Notes: a model not told the origin generated them from the letters alone. A stretch of DNA of 64,000 nucleotides from Flavobacterium sp. YJ01 (GCF_029320955.1 NZ_CP119757.1:4836001-4900000), one strand, 5' to 3'. Shown: positions 1-9,069, numbered from the stretch's first letter. A program made the numbers and translations.

Positions 1-1
1 A

Positions 2-496
2 ATTTTCAATACAACCATAAATGTAATTGAAAATACAGTTCCAGAAATCCAGTTATTAGACGGAAATAAAATAACAGCTTCTGCTGATGCTGCAGGTTAT
101 CAGTGGTATTTAAATGGAAGAGTTTTACCAAATGCAACCGAAAAAATGGTTTCGACAATTTGGGAAGGAAGCTATAGTCTTCAAGTAACAAACGCAAACG
201 GATGTACAAGCATGTCGGCTCCAATTGATTCTAAAGGTCTTCTAATCGGAAAATTGTCGAATTCTTTCAGGGTGTTCCCAAATCCTGCTGTAAATGATGT
301 AAATATTTTCTTGGCTGATAAAGTTGAAGGCGAAGCTCAAATGAAAATTTATTCTATGGAAGGAAATGCTGTTTGGAGTAAAAACTACTCTGCTGTTCCG
401 TCAAGCGTAGATGTTAGTCAGCTTACAACTGGAGTTTACATTTTGGATTGTACAGTTCAAGGCAAAAAATATACGGCTAAGATTATTAAAAAGTAA
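2..496 (+). CDS. C-terminal part of a secreted protein with T9SS type A sorting domain (5' end outside window)
   Basis: The frame is open from the left edge to a TAA at 494-496, so only the last 164 residues are present. The first part looks like an Ig-like or adhesin repeat (QWYLNG, GSYSLQVTNANGC). The last 80 or so residues form a typical type IX secretion type A C-terminal domain: FRVFPNPAVNDVNIFL, a central IYSMEG turn, LTTGVYIL, and a lysine-rich end. Such domains target proteins across the outer membrane through the gliding/Por machinery, after which the domain is removed. What the mature protein does cannot be seen here; in this setting a carbohydrate-active enzyme or adhesin is plausible, but that is inference. 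A hairpin terminator follows. Confidence 0.85.
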   Translation: MFNTTINVIENTVPEIQLLDGNKITASADAAGYQWYLNGRVLPNATEKMVSTIWEGSYSLQVTNANGCTSMSAPIDSKGLLIGKLSNSFRVFPNPAVNDVNIFLADKVEGEAQMKIYSMEGNAVWSKNYSAVPSSVDVSQLTTGVYILDCTVQGKKYTAKIIKK

Positions 497-514
497 CAAA
501 TTACAGATAGAAAT

Positions 515-546
515 GGCAGTTCAATTTTCAGAACTGCCTTTCTTTA
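515..546 (+). terminator. Rho-independent terminator after the T9SS protein
   Basis: Perfect 8-base stem (GGCAGTTC / GAACTGCC) with an 8-base loop, followed by TTTCTTT. It lies 18 bases after the stop codon. Confidence 0.7.
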
Positions 547-561
547 AAACAAATAAATACG

Positions 562-1209
562 ATGAAAAAATCAAAGCTGATAATTTGTGCACTATTAATG
601 TGTGCAGGTGCAATGGCTCAGACCGAAAAGGTTAAACTTGGTGTAAAAGCAGGATTAAATATTTCGAATCTTACATTTGATGAAAATGAACTGAAATCAT
701 CTGATAAAACAGGATTTACAGCAGGTTTAATGGCAGAAATTCCATTAACAAAAAGTTTTTCTGTACAGCCAGAATTATTATTTAGCCAGCAAGGAATGAA
801 ATTATCTTATTCAGATCCAGAAGTTCAAAATTCGCATTATAAAAGTACTATCGCTTTAAACTATTTGAATATTCCGATAATGTTGAAATATTATGTTGCG
901 AAAGGTTTTAGTTTGCAGGCAGGACCTCAAGTAGGAATTTTGTTAAAAGCAAACAACAAATATCAAGATAACTTTTTAGGATATGATAACCATGATAAAA
1001 TGGATTTGAAAGATTACTCAAATGGAGTAGATGCTTCTGTAAATTTCGGATTGGGTTACCAGTTTCAGAACAAGTTTTATGCAGATGTAAGATATAATAT
1101 GTCTTATACCGATGTATTTAAAGATGCAACATCAAATACAAATTACATTATTAAAAGTGATATGAAGAACAGAATTTTTCAAGTAACCGTTGGTTATTTT
1201 TTTAAGTAG
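562..1209 (+). CDS. Outer membrane beta-barrel protein (OMP_b-brl_2 / porin family type)
   Basis: 215 residues. A signal peptide (residues 1-19, ending AMAQ) is followed by alternating beta strands typical of the small eight-stranded outer membrane barrels common in Bacteroidota: LGVKAGLNIS at the start, SFSVQPELLFSQQG, LNIPIMLKYY, GFSLQAGPQVGILL, FGLGYQF, and a last strand ending VTVGYFFK. Barrels of this group often have no assigned substrate and may act as structural or envelope proteins. The gene stands alone between two terminators, so its context gives no functional hint. Family membership is well supported by the pattern; the specific role is unknown. Confidence 0.8.
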   Translation: MKKSKLIICALLMCAGAMAQTEKVKLGVKAGLNISNLTFDENELKSSDKTGFTAGLMAEIPLTKSFSVQPELLFSQQGMKLSYSDPEVQNSHYKSTIALNYLNIPIMLKYYVAKGFSLQAGPQVGILLKANNKYQDNFLGYDNHDKMDLKDYSNGVDASVNFGLGYQFQNKFYADVRYNMSYTDVFKDATSNTNYIIKSDMKNRIFQVTVGYFFK

Positions 1210-1240
1210 AGTTAGTAACAGACTTCTTCATATCTTTTTT

Positions 1241-1272
1241 AAAACCACTCTTAAAAAGAGTGGTTTTTTTTT
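1241..1272. terminator. Terminator hairpin, probably bidirectional
   Basis: The stem ACCACTCTT / AAGAGTGGT, with A-run before and T-run after, lies between the barrel protein and the convergent hydrolase gene, so it can stop transcripts from both sides. Confidence 0.75.
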
Positions 1273-1293
1273 ATGATGAGAAAGAAATTTTAA

Positions 1294-2229
1294 TTAAAAT
1301 CCGTTCACCTTAAGCCATTCTGCACAATCTCTTGTCCAAAATTTACTTGTATCATTTACGCCCAAACCAAATCCGTGACCTCCTTTTTCATACAAATGTA
1401 ACTCCGCTGTAACCGCATTTTTCTTTAAAGCTAAATAATAATTTATGCTGTTTTCGGGCATTACAACTGTATCGTCTGTAGTATGAATCAAAAAAGTTGG
1501 CGGTGTCTGCGCTGTAACTTTTTTTTCATTAGAAAATGAATCTATTAAATCTTGCGAAGGATTATTTCCTAACAAATTAGTTTGCGAGCCTTTATGCGTG
1601 ATTTCATTTTCCATCGAAATAACAGGATAAATCAAAATAGAAAAATCGGGGCGAGCGCTTACTTTATAAGCAGATTCATAGACTTTGTCATCATAATGAG
1701 TTGAGGCAGTTGCAGCTAAATGTCCTCCGGCAGAAAATCCTAAAATACCAACTTTCTTTGGATCAATATTCCATTTTGAAGCATTTTGTCTCACATATCG
1801 AATAGCTTCTTGTGCATCTTGCAACGGGCCAACATTTTTATTTTTCATTGTTAAATCTGTTGGAAGTCTATATTTCAATACAAAAGCGGCAATTCCGATA
1901 CTATTAAACCATTCAGCAACTTTTACTCCTTCTTTATCAAAAGCCAGATGCTGATAACCGCCTCCTGGACAAATAATTACCGCAGATTGGTTTGGCTTGC
2001 TTTCTTTCGGAATAAAAATACTTAATGTTGGTACAGAAACCTGACTTGTACTTTGCATTTTGCCTTCTTTAATTTCGGGCTTTTCTTTATAATCTGGAGC
2101 CTTTATTTCGTCTGGAATTTTATTCCAAAGCGGAATTACTTGATTTTGAGCATTTGAACAAAATATCCCTGAGAAAAGAATAAAACTTAATGTTATTCTT
2201 TTGTAAAATCCGTACTTTTTATTTTTCAA
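1294..2229 (-). CDS. Secreted alpha/beta hydrolase, acetyl/feruloyl esterase-like (BD-FAE type)
   Basis: 311 residues with a signal peptide ending SNAQ (about residue 28). The alpha/beta hydrolase fold is shown by the oxyanion-hole segment ICPGGGYQHLAFDKEG, the nucleophile elbow GFSAGGH (serine near residue 165), an acidic residue in TTDDTVV and a C-terminal histidine in GGHGFG. This is the layout of the acetyl-xylan and feruloyl esterase-like hydrolases often found in plant-polysaccharide loci of Bacteroidota. It lies divergent from the hexuronate transporter, so removing acetyl groups from pectin or hemicellulose oligosaccharides in the periplasm is a reasonable inference. The exact substrate cannot be told from sequence alone. 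Confidence 0.75.
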   Translation of the reverse strand: MKNKKYGFYKRITLSFILFSGIFCSNAQNQVIPLWNKIPDEIKAPDYKEKPEIKEGKMQSTSQVSVPTLSIFIPKESKPNQSAVIICPGGGYQHLAFDKEGVKVAEWFNSIGIAAFVLKYRLPTDLTMKNKNVGPLQDAQEAIRYVRQNASKWNIDPKKVGILGFSAGGHLAATASTHYDDKVYESAYKVSARPDFSILIYPVISMENEITHKGSQTNLLGNNPSQDLIDSFSNEKKVTAQTPPTFLIHTTDDTVVMPENSINYYLALKKNAVTAELHLYEKGGHGFGLGVNDTSKFWTRDCAEWLKVNGF

Positions 2230-2483
2230 TTTGATAGTTAATTATTTGTTTTACAATGTTTTATTTGTTTATGCTAAAGAAAATGTAACAGTTGATCTTG
2301 GCAATTGAAATTACTTTAAAAAAATCTCAAAAAACACCTTTTTTGGTACAATTTTACCCCATAAAAAGGATGAATTTCACCTGTTAGCTTTTAACAAATA
2401 TATTGTTTAATGTGTAATTTTGTATTCTTTTTTTTATGTAATTTATTAATTTAAATACTTAAAATAATTTTTTATATAATTTA
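2230..2483. other. Divergent intergenic region, left part
   Basis: AT-rich spacer between the esterase and exuT. Apart from the exuT promoter and operator at its right end, listed separately, nothing coding and no clear repeat is seen. Confidence 0.5.
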
Positions 2484-2514
2484 TTTGGATTGTAGAGATT
2501 AAAAACTATATTTG
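2484..2514 (+). promoter_or_regulatory. exuT promoter
   Basis: Bacteroidota-type promoter: TTTG at 2484-2487, exactly 19 bases, then TATATTTG at 2507-2514, which fits TAnnTTTG. The uronate operator starts at the very next base. The 5' leader before the ATG would be about 115 bases. Confidence 0.7.
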
Positions 2515-2528
2515 TGCAATCGATTACA
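2515..2528. promoter_or_regulatory. LacI-family operator (site 1, exuT)
   Basis: TGCAATCGATTACA, one mismatch from the perfect palindrome at 13984. It covers the expected transcription start, so a bound repressor would block initiation of exuT. Confidence 0.7.
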
Positions 2529-2635
2529 TTGTTTCTGTTTGAAGGTGTTAATTTGTTGATTTTAATATTTTTAAACAGAAGTCAATTGTTTTATTAAGAT
2601 TACCAAAAATTACAAAACTATAATACCCACTAACT

Positions 2636-4105
2636 ATGAATCAAACCGAAACAGTTGCAGTAAATGAGAGCGTTAAGACCACAGGAAAATACCGTTGGAG
2701 TATTTGCGCCTTATTGTTTTTTGCAACAACAATCAATTATCTTGACAGACAAGTACTTTCTTTAACTTGGAGTGATTTTATCGCGCCAGAATTTCATTGG
2801 ACAAATAATGATTACGGAAATATTACGGCGTTATTTTCTATTTTCTACGCAGTTTCGCTATTGTTTGCAGGAAGATTTGTGGATTGGTTAGATACTAAAA
2901 AAGGATTTCTTTGGGCAATCGGAATTTGGTCTGTTGGTGCCTGTCTTCATGCATTTTGCGGAATTGCAACTTCTGGAATTATTACAGGAAATTGGTTTGT
3001 AGGATTTCATGGTTCAAAAGAAATAATTAGTACAGTAAGCGATACAGCATTGGTAATCAATGTAAGTGTTGCTTTATTTATTTTTGCTCGTTTTGTTTTA
3101 GCAGTTGGAGAAGCAGGAAACTTTCCGGCAGCAATTAAAACTACAGCAGAATATTTTCCTAAAAAAGATAGAGCTTTTGCCACCAGTATTTTCAATGCAG
3201 GAGCAACTGTTGGAGCTTTGGCAGCGCCAATTACAATTCCGTTTATTGCAAAATCTTTCGGTTGGGAAATGTCTTTTATCATTATCGGAGCTTTAGGTTT
3301 TGTTTGGATGGGATTTTGGATGTTTATGTACGATAAGCCAGAAAGACATTCTAAAGTTACAGCAGAAGAATTAGCTTACATTCAGCAAGATGATATTGCA
3401 GATAGTAAATTAGTTGGTTACGTTCCTGAAACTACCACGAAAGTTTCTTTAGCAGACTGTTTCAAATACAAACAAACTTGGGCATTTGCTTTCGGTAAAT
3501 TTATGACAGACGGTGTTTGGTGGTTTTTCTTGTTCTGGACACCAGCTTATTTAAGTTCCGTTTACGGAATGGATTCTACAGAAGCGGCATTTCCATTATT
3601 TATACTTTATCTAATCACTTTATTATCAATTATTGGAGGTTGGCTTCCAACTTATTTTGTAGAGAAAAAAGGAATGAATCCTTACGAAGGACGAATGAGA
3701 GCAATGTTAATTTTTGCCTTTTTTCCGCTTTTAGCATTAATCGCACAACCATTAGGATACATTAGTTATTGGGTTCCAGTAATCATTATCGGAATTGCGG
3801 GAGCAGCGCACCAATCATGGTCGGCAAATATCTTTACAACTGTTGGAGATATGTTTCCTAAAAAAGCAATTGCAACAATTACAGGAATTGGAGGTTTAGC
3901 AGGAGGTTTAGGATCGACTTTAATTAATAAAGGATCAGGAGTTTTGTTTGATTATGCAAAAGAATCTGAAATGGTTTTTATGGGATTCAAAGGAATAGAA
4001 GCTGGATATTTTATCATTTTCTCAATTTGCGCAGTTTGTTACTTAACTGGTTGGATTGTAATGAAATCACTAGTTCCTAAATATGCTCCAATTACTGATT
4101 TATAA
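2636..4105 (+). CDS. exuT: Hexuronate transporter, MFS family (ExuT-like)
   Basis: 489 residues, about 12 membrane segments. It belongs to the anion:cation symporter branch of the major facilitator superfamily. Visible signatures are INYLDRQVLS in helix 1, FARFVLAVGEAGNFPAAIKT in helix 4 followed by YFPKKDRA, and GATVGALAAP in helix 5. This branch imports galacturonate and glucuronate with protons across the inner membrane. About 35 extra residues (roughly 105-140, containing GNWFVGFHGS) separate helices 3 and 4, longer than in the enterobacterial protein. The gene is first in the uronate block and has its own operator-controlled promoter; the kduI promoter follows it. A weak inverted repeat at 4120-4146 may serve as terminator. 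Confidence 0.88.
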   Translation: MNQTETVAVNESVKTTGKYRWSICALLFFATTINYLDRQVLSLTWSDFIAPEFHWTNNDYGNITALFSIFYAVSLLFAGRFVDWLDTKKGFLWAIGIWSVGACLHAFCGIATSGIITGNWFVGFHGSKEIISTVSDTALVINVSVALFIFARFVLAVGEAGNFPAAIKTTAEYFPKKDRAFATSIFNAGATVGALAAPITIPFIAKSFGWEMSFIIIGALGFVWMGFWMFMYDKPERHSKVTAEELAYIQQDDIADSKLVGYVPETTTKVSLADCFKYKQTWAFAFGKFMTDGVWWFFLFWTPAYLSSVYGMDSTEAAFPLFILYLITLLSIIGGWLPTYFVEKKGMNPYEGRMRAMLIFAFFPLLALIAQPLGYISYWVPVIIIGIAGAAHQSWSANIFTTVGDMFPKKAIATITGIGGLAGGLGSTLINKGSGVLFDYAKESEMVFMGFKGIEAGYFIIFSICAVCYLTGWIVMKSLVPKYAPITDL

Positions 4106-4145
4106 AGAAAAATAGACAGAATTGAAATATTTTTTTCGTTTCAAT

Positions 4146-4176
4146 TATGCTATTTAAATATAAAAATATAATTTTG
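4146..4176 (+). promoter_or_regulatory. kduI operon promoter
   Basis: The -7 element TAATTTTG lies at 4169-4176. A weak -33 element (TATG, 4146-4149) is 19 bases upstream. The operator begins directly after the -7 element, the same geometry as at exuT. Confidence 0.6.
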
Positions 4177-4190
4177 TGCAATCGATTACA
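4177..4190. promoter_or_regulatory. LacI-family operator (site 2, kduI operon)
   Basis: TGCAATCGATTACA, identical to the exuT site, 13 bases before the kduI ATG and directly downstream of the -7 element. Confidence 0.7.
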
Positions 4191-4203
4191 TTAATTTAAA
4201 ATT

Positions 4204-5043
4204 ATGACAAAATATAGTTCAAGATACGCGTCAAGTCCAGAAGCAGTTAAAAAATATGATACACAACAATTGAGAGAAGAATTCTTAATTGATGACTTAA
4301 TGCAAGAGGATGAAGTAGTGTTGGTTTATTCGCATTACGATAGATACATTGCAGGTTCTGCAGTTCCTGTAAAAGGCGATTTAACTTTAGAAACTATTGA
4401 TCCGCTAAAAGCACCTTATTTTTTAGAAAGAAGAGAATTAGGAATTATTAATGTTGGTGGAAGCGGTTCTGTGGTTGTTGAAGGAACTTCTTATGCGTTA
4501 GGTTTTAAAGATGCTTTGTATATCGGAAGCGGGAACAAAGATGTTGTTTTTAAAAGTGATGATAGCAGTAATCCTGCAAAATTCTATTTGAATTCTGCTC
4601 CAGCTCATACAACTTATCCAACTAAAAAAGTAAGTTTAGAAGAAGCGAATAAATTGCAGTTGGGTACAATGGAAACGGCTAATCACCGTACAGTAAATCA
4701 AATGATTATTGGAAGCGTGGTGACAACTTGCCAATTGCAAATGGGAATGACAGAATTGAAACCAGGAAGTGTTTGGAATACAATGCCAGCTCACGTTCAC
4801 GATCGTAGAATGGAAGTTTATTTCTATTTGGATATTCCAGAAAACCAAGCAGTTTGCCATTTTATGGGACAACCACAAGAAACAAGACATATTTGGATGA
4901 ACAATCATCAGGCAGTAATCTCTCCGCCTTGGTCAATTCACTCAGGTTCAGGAACTAGTAATTATACTTTTATCTGGGGAATGGCTGGTGAAAACCTAGA
5001 TTACGGAGATATGGATGTTTGTAAAATCACAGATTTAAGATAA
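4204..5043 (+). CDS. kduI: 5-dehydro-4-deoxy-D-glucuronate isomerase
   Basis: 279 residues, the usual length of KduI. It is a cytoplasmic cupin enzyme that converts 5-keto-4-deoxyuronate, formed from the unsaturated uronic acids released by pectin lyases and GH105 enzymes, to 2,5-diketo-3-deoxygluconate. The metal ligands are present: H197 and H199 in MPAHVHDRR, E204, and H246 in PPWSIHSGSG. These match the zinc site known for the family. It is the first gene of a run with kduD, uxaC, kdgK and kdgA, with only 4 bases between its stop and the kduD start. Control by the LacI-family regulator is suggested by the operator at its promoter. Confidence 0.95.
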   Translation: MTKYSSRYASSPEAVKKYDTQQLREEFLIDDLMQEDEVVLVYSHYDRYIAGSAVPVKGDLTLETIDPLKAPYFLERRELGIINVGGSGSVVVEGTSYALGFKDALYIGSGNKDVVFKSDDSSNPAKFYLNSAPAHTTYPTKKVSLEEANKLQLGTMETANHRTVNQMIIGSVVTTCQLQMGMTELKPGSVWNTMPAHVHDRRMEVYFYLDIPENQAVCHFMGQPQETRHIWMNNHQAVISPPWSIHSGSGTSNYTFIWGMAGENLDYGDMDVCKITDLR

Positions 5044-5047
5044 GAAA

Positions 5048-5839
5048 ATGACAAACTTATTTGATATAAAAGGAAAAGTTGCCCTTATCACAGGAAGTAC
5101 GCACGGATTGGGAATGGCAATGGCAAAAGGACTTGGGCAAGCTGGAGCTACAATTGTAGTAAACGGTAATTCTTCTCAAGAAAAAATTGATCATGCTGTA
5201 GCGGAGTTAAAAAGCGAAGGTATTAATGCTGTTGGTTATAAATTTAATGTAACAGAAGAGCAACAAGTAAAAGAAGCTGTTGCTAAAATTGAAAGTGAAG
5301 TTGGATCAATCGATATCTTAATTAACAATGCAGGAATTATTAAAAGAATTCCGCTTTTAGATATGGAAGTTTCAGATTTCAGAGAAGTTGTAGATATAGA
5401 TTTAGTAAGTCCATTTATCGTTTCTAAGCATGTTGCAAAAGGAATGATCGAAAGACGTCAAGGAAAAATCATCAACATTTGCTCGATGATGAGTGAATTA
5501 GGAAGAAATACTGTTTCTGCTTACGCAGCTGCAAAAGGAGGCTTAAAAATGCTGACTAAAAACATGGCAACAGAATGGGCAAAATACAATGTTCAAATTA
5601 ACGGAATTGGACCTGGATATTTTGCTACAGAACAAACAAAACCAATTAGAGTTGACGGACATCCGTTTAACGATTTTATTATAAGCAGAACTCCTGCTGC
5701 AAAATGGGGAGATCCAAGTGATTTAGCTGGAGCTGCAATATTTTTATCATCCAAAGCGAGTGATTTTGTAAACGGTCACATTTTATATGTTGATGGCGGA
5801 ATCTTAGCAACAATTGGAAAACCTTCAAACGAAGAATAA
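5048..5839 (+). CDS. kduD: 2-dehydro-3-deoxy-D-gluconate 5-dehydrogenase (SDR family)
   Basis: 263 residues, short-chain dehydrogenase/reductase. The cofactor-binding motif GSTHGLGMAMA (residues 16-26), NNAG, the catalytic Ser of CSMMS and the Tyr-Lys pair in YAAAKGG are all present, as is the C-terminal VDGG. KduD reduces 2,5-diketo-3-deoxygluconate to 2-keto-3-deoxygluconate with NAD(P)H. The gene follows kduI by 4 bases, which strongly favours this role over other SDR dehydrogenases such as gluconate 5-dehydrogenase, which it would otherwise resemble. Confidence 0.92.
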   Translation: MTNLFDIKGKVALITGSTHGLGMAMAKGLGQAGATIVVNGNSSQEKIDHAVAELKSEGINAVGYKFNVTEEQQVKEAVAKIESEVGSIDILINNAGIIKRIPLLDMEVSDFREVVDIDLVSPFIVSKHVAKGMIERRQGKIINICSMMSELGRNTVSAYAAAKGGLKMLTKNMATEWAKYNVQINGIGPGYFATEQTKPIRVDGHPFNDFIISRTPAAKWGDPSDLAGAAIFLSSKASDFVNGHILYVDGGILATIGKPSNEE

Positions 5840-5863
5840 TTCTCAAATTATATTTAAAAAGAA

Positions 5864-7267
5864 ATGAGCGCAAATACATTCATACACGACAATTTTTTAT
5901 TAGAAAATAAATACGCTGAAGAGTTATATCACAATTACTCTAAAAACCAGCCAATTATTGATTACCACAATCACTTAAATCCGCAGTTTATTGCTGAGGA
6001 TAAGATTTTTGATAACATTACGAATGTATGGATCAATGGAGATCACTACAAATGGCGTGCAATGCGTACATTAGGGATCAACGAGCAGTTTGTAACAGGA
6101 AATGGTTCAGATAAAGATAAATTCTTAAACTGGGCAAAAACAGTTCCGTACACGATGCGTAATCCTTTGTACCACTGGACACATTTAGAGTTAGCGCGCT
6201 ATTTTGACATTTATGATTTGTTGAATGAAAAGTCGGCTGAGAAAATTTACATCGAAACTTCAGAGAAAGTAAATTCTCCAGCTTACAGCACACAAAACCT
6301 TCTTAAAAAAGTAAACGCTGAATTAGTTTGTACAACAGAAGATCCAATTGATAGTTTAGAATATCACAAAAAATTCGAAAACAATTCGACTGGAATTAAA
6401 ATGAGTACGGCTTTCAGACCTGATAAAGCCATCTTAATTGCTAATGATGGTTATAATGCATATCTGGACACATTAGGGGATGTGTCCGGTATTGCAATTA
6501 ACACTTTTACTGATTTGCAAGCTGCATTAAGAAACAGAATTGAATTCTTTAATGCAAACGGATGTAAATTAAGTGATCATGGTTTAGATCAAATTTATTT
6601 TGAAGAATTTACAGAATCTGAGGTTGCTACAATTTTCAAAAAGAAAAGAGAAAACAGAATTATTTCGCCAGAAGAAGCTTTAAAATTCCAAAGTGCTGTT
6701 TTGATTTTCTTATGCGAAACGTATCACGAGTTTGGATGGGTACAACAATTTCACTTAGGGGCATTGCGTAATAACAACGCTCGTATGCACAGAATTTTAG
6801 GTCCAGATACAGGATGGGATTCTATTGGAGATTATCCTCAGGCTCAAAAACTTTCAGGTTTCTTAAATGCTTTAGACAGCAAAGATAAATTGAGTAAAAC
6901 AATTATCTATAACTTGAATCCAGCTGATAACGAAGTTATGGCGACTATGATTGGAAATTTCAACGACGGAAGTGTTCGCGGAAAAGTACAATTTGGTTCA
7001 GGATGGTGGTTCTTAGATCAAAAAGACGGAATGACAAAGCAGTTAAATGCGCTTTCAAATATGGGATTAATTAGCTGTTTCGTTGGAATGCTGACAGATT
7101 CTAGAAGTTTCTTATCGTTCCCAAGACACGAATATTTCAGACGTATTTTATGTAATCTTTTGGGAGACGAAATCAAACGCGGTGAATTGCCAAATGATAT
7201 GGAATGGATTGGAAAATTAGTTTCTGATATTTCATATAACAACGCTAAAGAATATTTTAAGTTTTAA
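5864..7267 (+). CDS. uxaC: Glucuronate/galacturonate isomerase
   Basis: 467 residues, the normal UxaC length. It is an amidohydrolase-fold, cytoplasmic enzyme converting D-galacturonate to D-tagaturonate (and D-glucuronate to D-fructuronate). The metal-binding HxH lies at residues 35-37 in IDYHNHLNP. Other family landmarks are WINGDHYKWRAMR, YHWTHLELARYF, and near the C-terminus the segment MLTDSRSFLSFPRHEYFRR. It sits between kduD (24-base gap) and kdgK (97-base gap), so it is probably in the same transcript. The gap to kdgK contains a dispersed repeat, listed separately. Confidence 0.95.
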   Translation: MSANTFIHDNFLLENKYAEELYHNYSKNQPIIDYHNHLNPQFIAEDKIFDNITNVWINGDHYKWRAMRTLGINEQFVTGNGSDKDKFLNWAKTVPYTMRNPLYHWTHLELARYFDIYDLLNEKSAEKIYIETSEKVNSPAYSTQNLLKKVNAELVCTTEDPIDSLEYHKKFENNSTGIKMSTAFRPDKAILIANDGYNAYLDTLGDVSGIAINTFTDLQAALRNRIEFFNANGCKLSDHGLDQIYFEEFTESEVATIFKKKRENRIISPEEALKFQSAVLIFLCETYHEFGWVQQFHLGALRNNNARMHRILGPDTGWDSIGDYPQAQKLSGFLNALDSKDKLSKTIIYNLNPADNEVMATMIGNFNDGSVRGKVQFGSGWWFLDQKDGMTKQLNALSNMGLISCFVGMLTDSRSFLSFPRHEYFRRILCNLLGDEIKRGELPNDMEWIGKLVSDISYNNAKEYFKF

Positions 7268-7273
7268 TTGAAA

Positions 7274-7350
7274 ATTAACCGCAAAGGTCACAAAGATTTA
7301 CGCAAGGTTCGCTAAGTTTTAATCTTTTTAATCCTTGTAATCTGTGGCAA
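7274..7350. repeat. Dispersed intergenic repeat (CGCAAAG type) inside the uronate operon
   Basis: An AACCGCAAAGGTCACAAAG stretch, then ACGCAAGGTTCGC, then a partly complementary tail (TAATCCTTGTAATC). It resembles the spacers at 37251-37347, 45340-45460 and 52229-52272. It contains no ORF and breaks the otherwise tight operon between uxaC and kdgK. Confidence 0.55.
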
Positions 7351-7364
7351 AAAAAATATAAATA

Positions 7365-8387
7365 ATGAGTAGAGTAGTTGCATTTGGAGAAATCATGCTT
7401 CGTTTATCGACAGAAAGACATCTGCGTTTTTCGCAATCTACAGCATTTGGTGCTACGTATGGTGGCGGCGAATTTAATGTTTGTGTTTCTCTGGCAAATT
7501 ATGGTGTAAATGCTGAATTTGTTTCAAGATTACCTGAAAATGAAATTGGTTTTTCTGCATTGAAAGAAATCAGGAAAATGAATGTCGAATCTAAAAACAT
7601 GGTTTATGGAGGAGAGCGTTTAGGAATTTATTTCTTAGAAACTGGTGCAGGAACTCGCGGAAGTAATGTAGTTTACGATCGTGCTCACAGTGCTATGTCA
7701 ACTATAGAAAAAGGACAAGTTGATTGGGAAAAAGTTCTAGAAGGAGCCGAATGGTTTCATTGGAGCGGAATTACACCAGCTATTTCTCAAAGTGCAGCAG
7801 AAGCTTGTTTAGAAGCCATTAAAGTGGCTCATAAAAAAGGAATTAAAATCTCATGCGATTTAAACTATAGATCAAAACTTTGGCAATATGGTAAAACGCC
7901 TAGCGAAGTTATGCCTGAAATGCTAAAATACAGTAATGTAATTTTAGGAGATATTGACACGGCGTATTTCATGTTGGGAATTCCAAAAGTAAATCCAAAT
8001 TATCAGGATGAGAAATCGCTTCCAGCAGTATACGATAAATTGTTTGAATTGATTCCGAATCTGCATATTGCTGCAACAACTTTACGCTATTCTGTAAGTG
8101 CTTCACACCAAAGAATTGGTGGGATTTTATACGATGGAAAAGCAATTTACAGCGCAAAAGTAAAAGAAGTTACGCCAGTTGTGGATCGTGTAGGAAGTGG
8201 AGATGCTTTTATGGGCGGATTAATTTATGGATTATTAGAATATCAGAATAATAACCAGAGAGCATTAGATTTCGCAGTTGCAGCTTGTTGCTTAAAACAT
8301 ACAATTGCAGGTGATTACAACTTGGTTACATTAAAAGAAGTTGAAAATATGATTGATGGTGATGGTTCTGCATTAGTATCAAGATAA
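7365..8387 (+). CDS. kdgK: 2-keto-3-deoxygluconate kinase (PfkB family)
   Basis: 340 residues, ribokinase/PfkB family. The N-terminus shows the substrate lid region (GEIMLRLSTERHLRFSQ, then GGGEFNVCVSLANYG). The C-terminal ATP/catalytic signature is DRVGSGDAFMGGL, with D280 as catalytic base. The predicted reaction is ATP-dependent phosphorylation of 2-keto-3-deoxygluconate to 2-keto-3-deoxy-6-phosphogluconate in the cytoplasm. Substrate choice rests on context: kdgA follows 13 bases later and the uronate isomerase precedes it. Other sugar kinases of the same family cannot be excluded from motifs alone. Confidence 0.9.
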   Translation: MSRVVAFGEIMLRLSTERHLRFSQSTAFGATYGGGEFNVCVSLANYGVNAEFVSRLPENEIGFSALKEIRKMNVESKNMVYGGERLGIYFLETGAGTRGSNVVYDRAHSAMSTIEKGQVDWEKVLEGAEWFHWSGITPAISQSAAEACLEAIKVAHKKGIKISCDLNYRSKLWQYGKTPSEVMPEMLKYSNVILGDIDTAYFMLGIPKVNPNYQDEKSLPAVYDKLFELIPNLHIAATTLRYSVSASHQRIGGILYDGKAIYSAKVKEVTPVVDRVGSGDAFMGGLIYGLLEYQNNNQRALDFAVAACCLKHTIAGDYNLVTLKEVENMIDGDGSALVSR

Positions 8388-8400
8388 TTTTAAATAAAAA

Positions 8401-9069
8401 ATGGCAAAATATTCAAGAATAGAGGTTGCGCAAACAATGAAGGATAATGGTATGGTTCCGTTGTTTTTTCATTCTGATATCGAATTGAGTAAAAAAGTAT
8501 TAAAAGCGTGTTACGACGGAGGTTCCAGATTAATGGAATTTACAAGCAGAGGTGATTTTGCACATGAAGTTTTTGGAGCTTTAAACAAATATGCTTTAGC
8601 GGAACTTCCTGGAATGATCTTAGGAGTTGGTTCTATTACAGATGCAGCTTCAGCTTCATTGTACATGAGTTTGGGAGCAAATTTTATTGTAACTCCAGTT
8701 TTTAGAGAAGATATAGCTATAGCTTGTAATCGCAGAAAAGTATTGTGGTCGCCAGGTTGCGGAACTTTGACAGAAATTGCAAGAGCTGAAGAATTAGGTT
8801 GCGAAATCGTAAAATTATTTCCAGCTGATACTTATGGACCAGAATTCATTAAAGCGATAAAAGGTCCGTGCCCGTGGACAAACATTATGCCGACAGGCGG
8901 AGTTTACCCAACGGTTGAAAGTTTGAGTTCATGGCTGAATGCTGGAGCAACTTGTGTTGGTTTAGGTTCGCAATTAATTTCAAAAGATATTTTAGATAAT
9001 AAAGATTTCGACGGACTAACCACAAAAGTGAAACAAGTTCTTGACATTATAAAAGATATAAGAAAATAA
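8401..9069 (+). CDS. kdgA: 2-keto-3-deoxy-6-phosphogluconate aldolase
   Basis: 222 residues, class I KDPG/KHG aldolase of the Eda family. It splits 2-keto-3-deoxy-6-phosphogluconate into pyruvate and glyceraldehyde 3-phosphate. The TIM-barrel landmarks are present: RLMEFTSRG with the catalytic Glu, PGCGTLTEI, the Schiff-base lysine K138 in IVKLFPAD, and the phosphate-binding MPTGGV. It is the last gene of the kduI operon; a hairpin follows the stop codon. It is the point where the saturated and unsaturated uronate branches leave the dedicated pathway. Confidence 0.94.
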   Translation: MAKYSRIEVAQTMKDNGMVPLFFHSDIELSKKVLKACYDGGSRLMEFTSRGDFAHEVFGALNKYALAELPGMILGVGSITDAASASLYMSLGANFIVTPVFREDIAIACNRRKVLWSPGCGTLTEIARAEELGCEIVKLFPADTYGPEFIKAIKGPCPWTNIMPTGGVYPTVESLSSWLNAGATCVGLGSQLISKDILDNKDFDGLTTKVKQVLDIIKDIRK

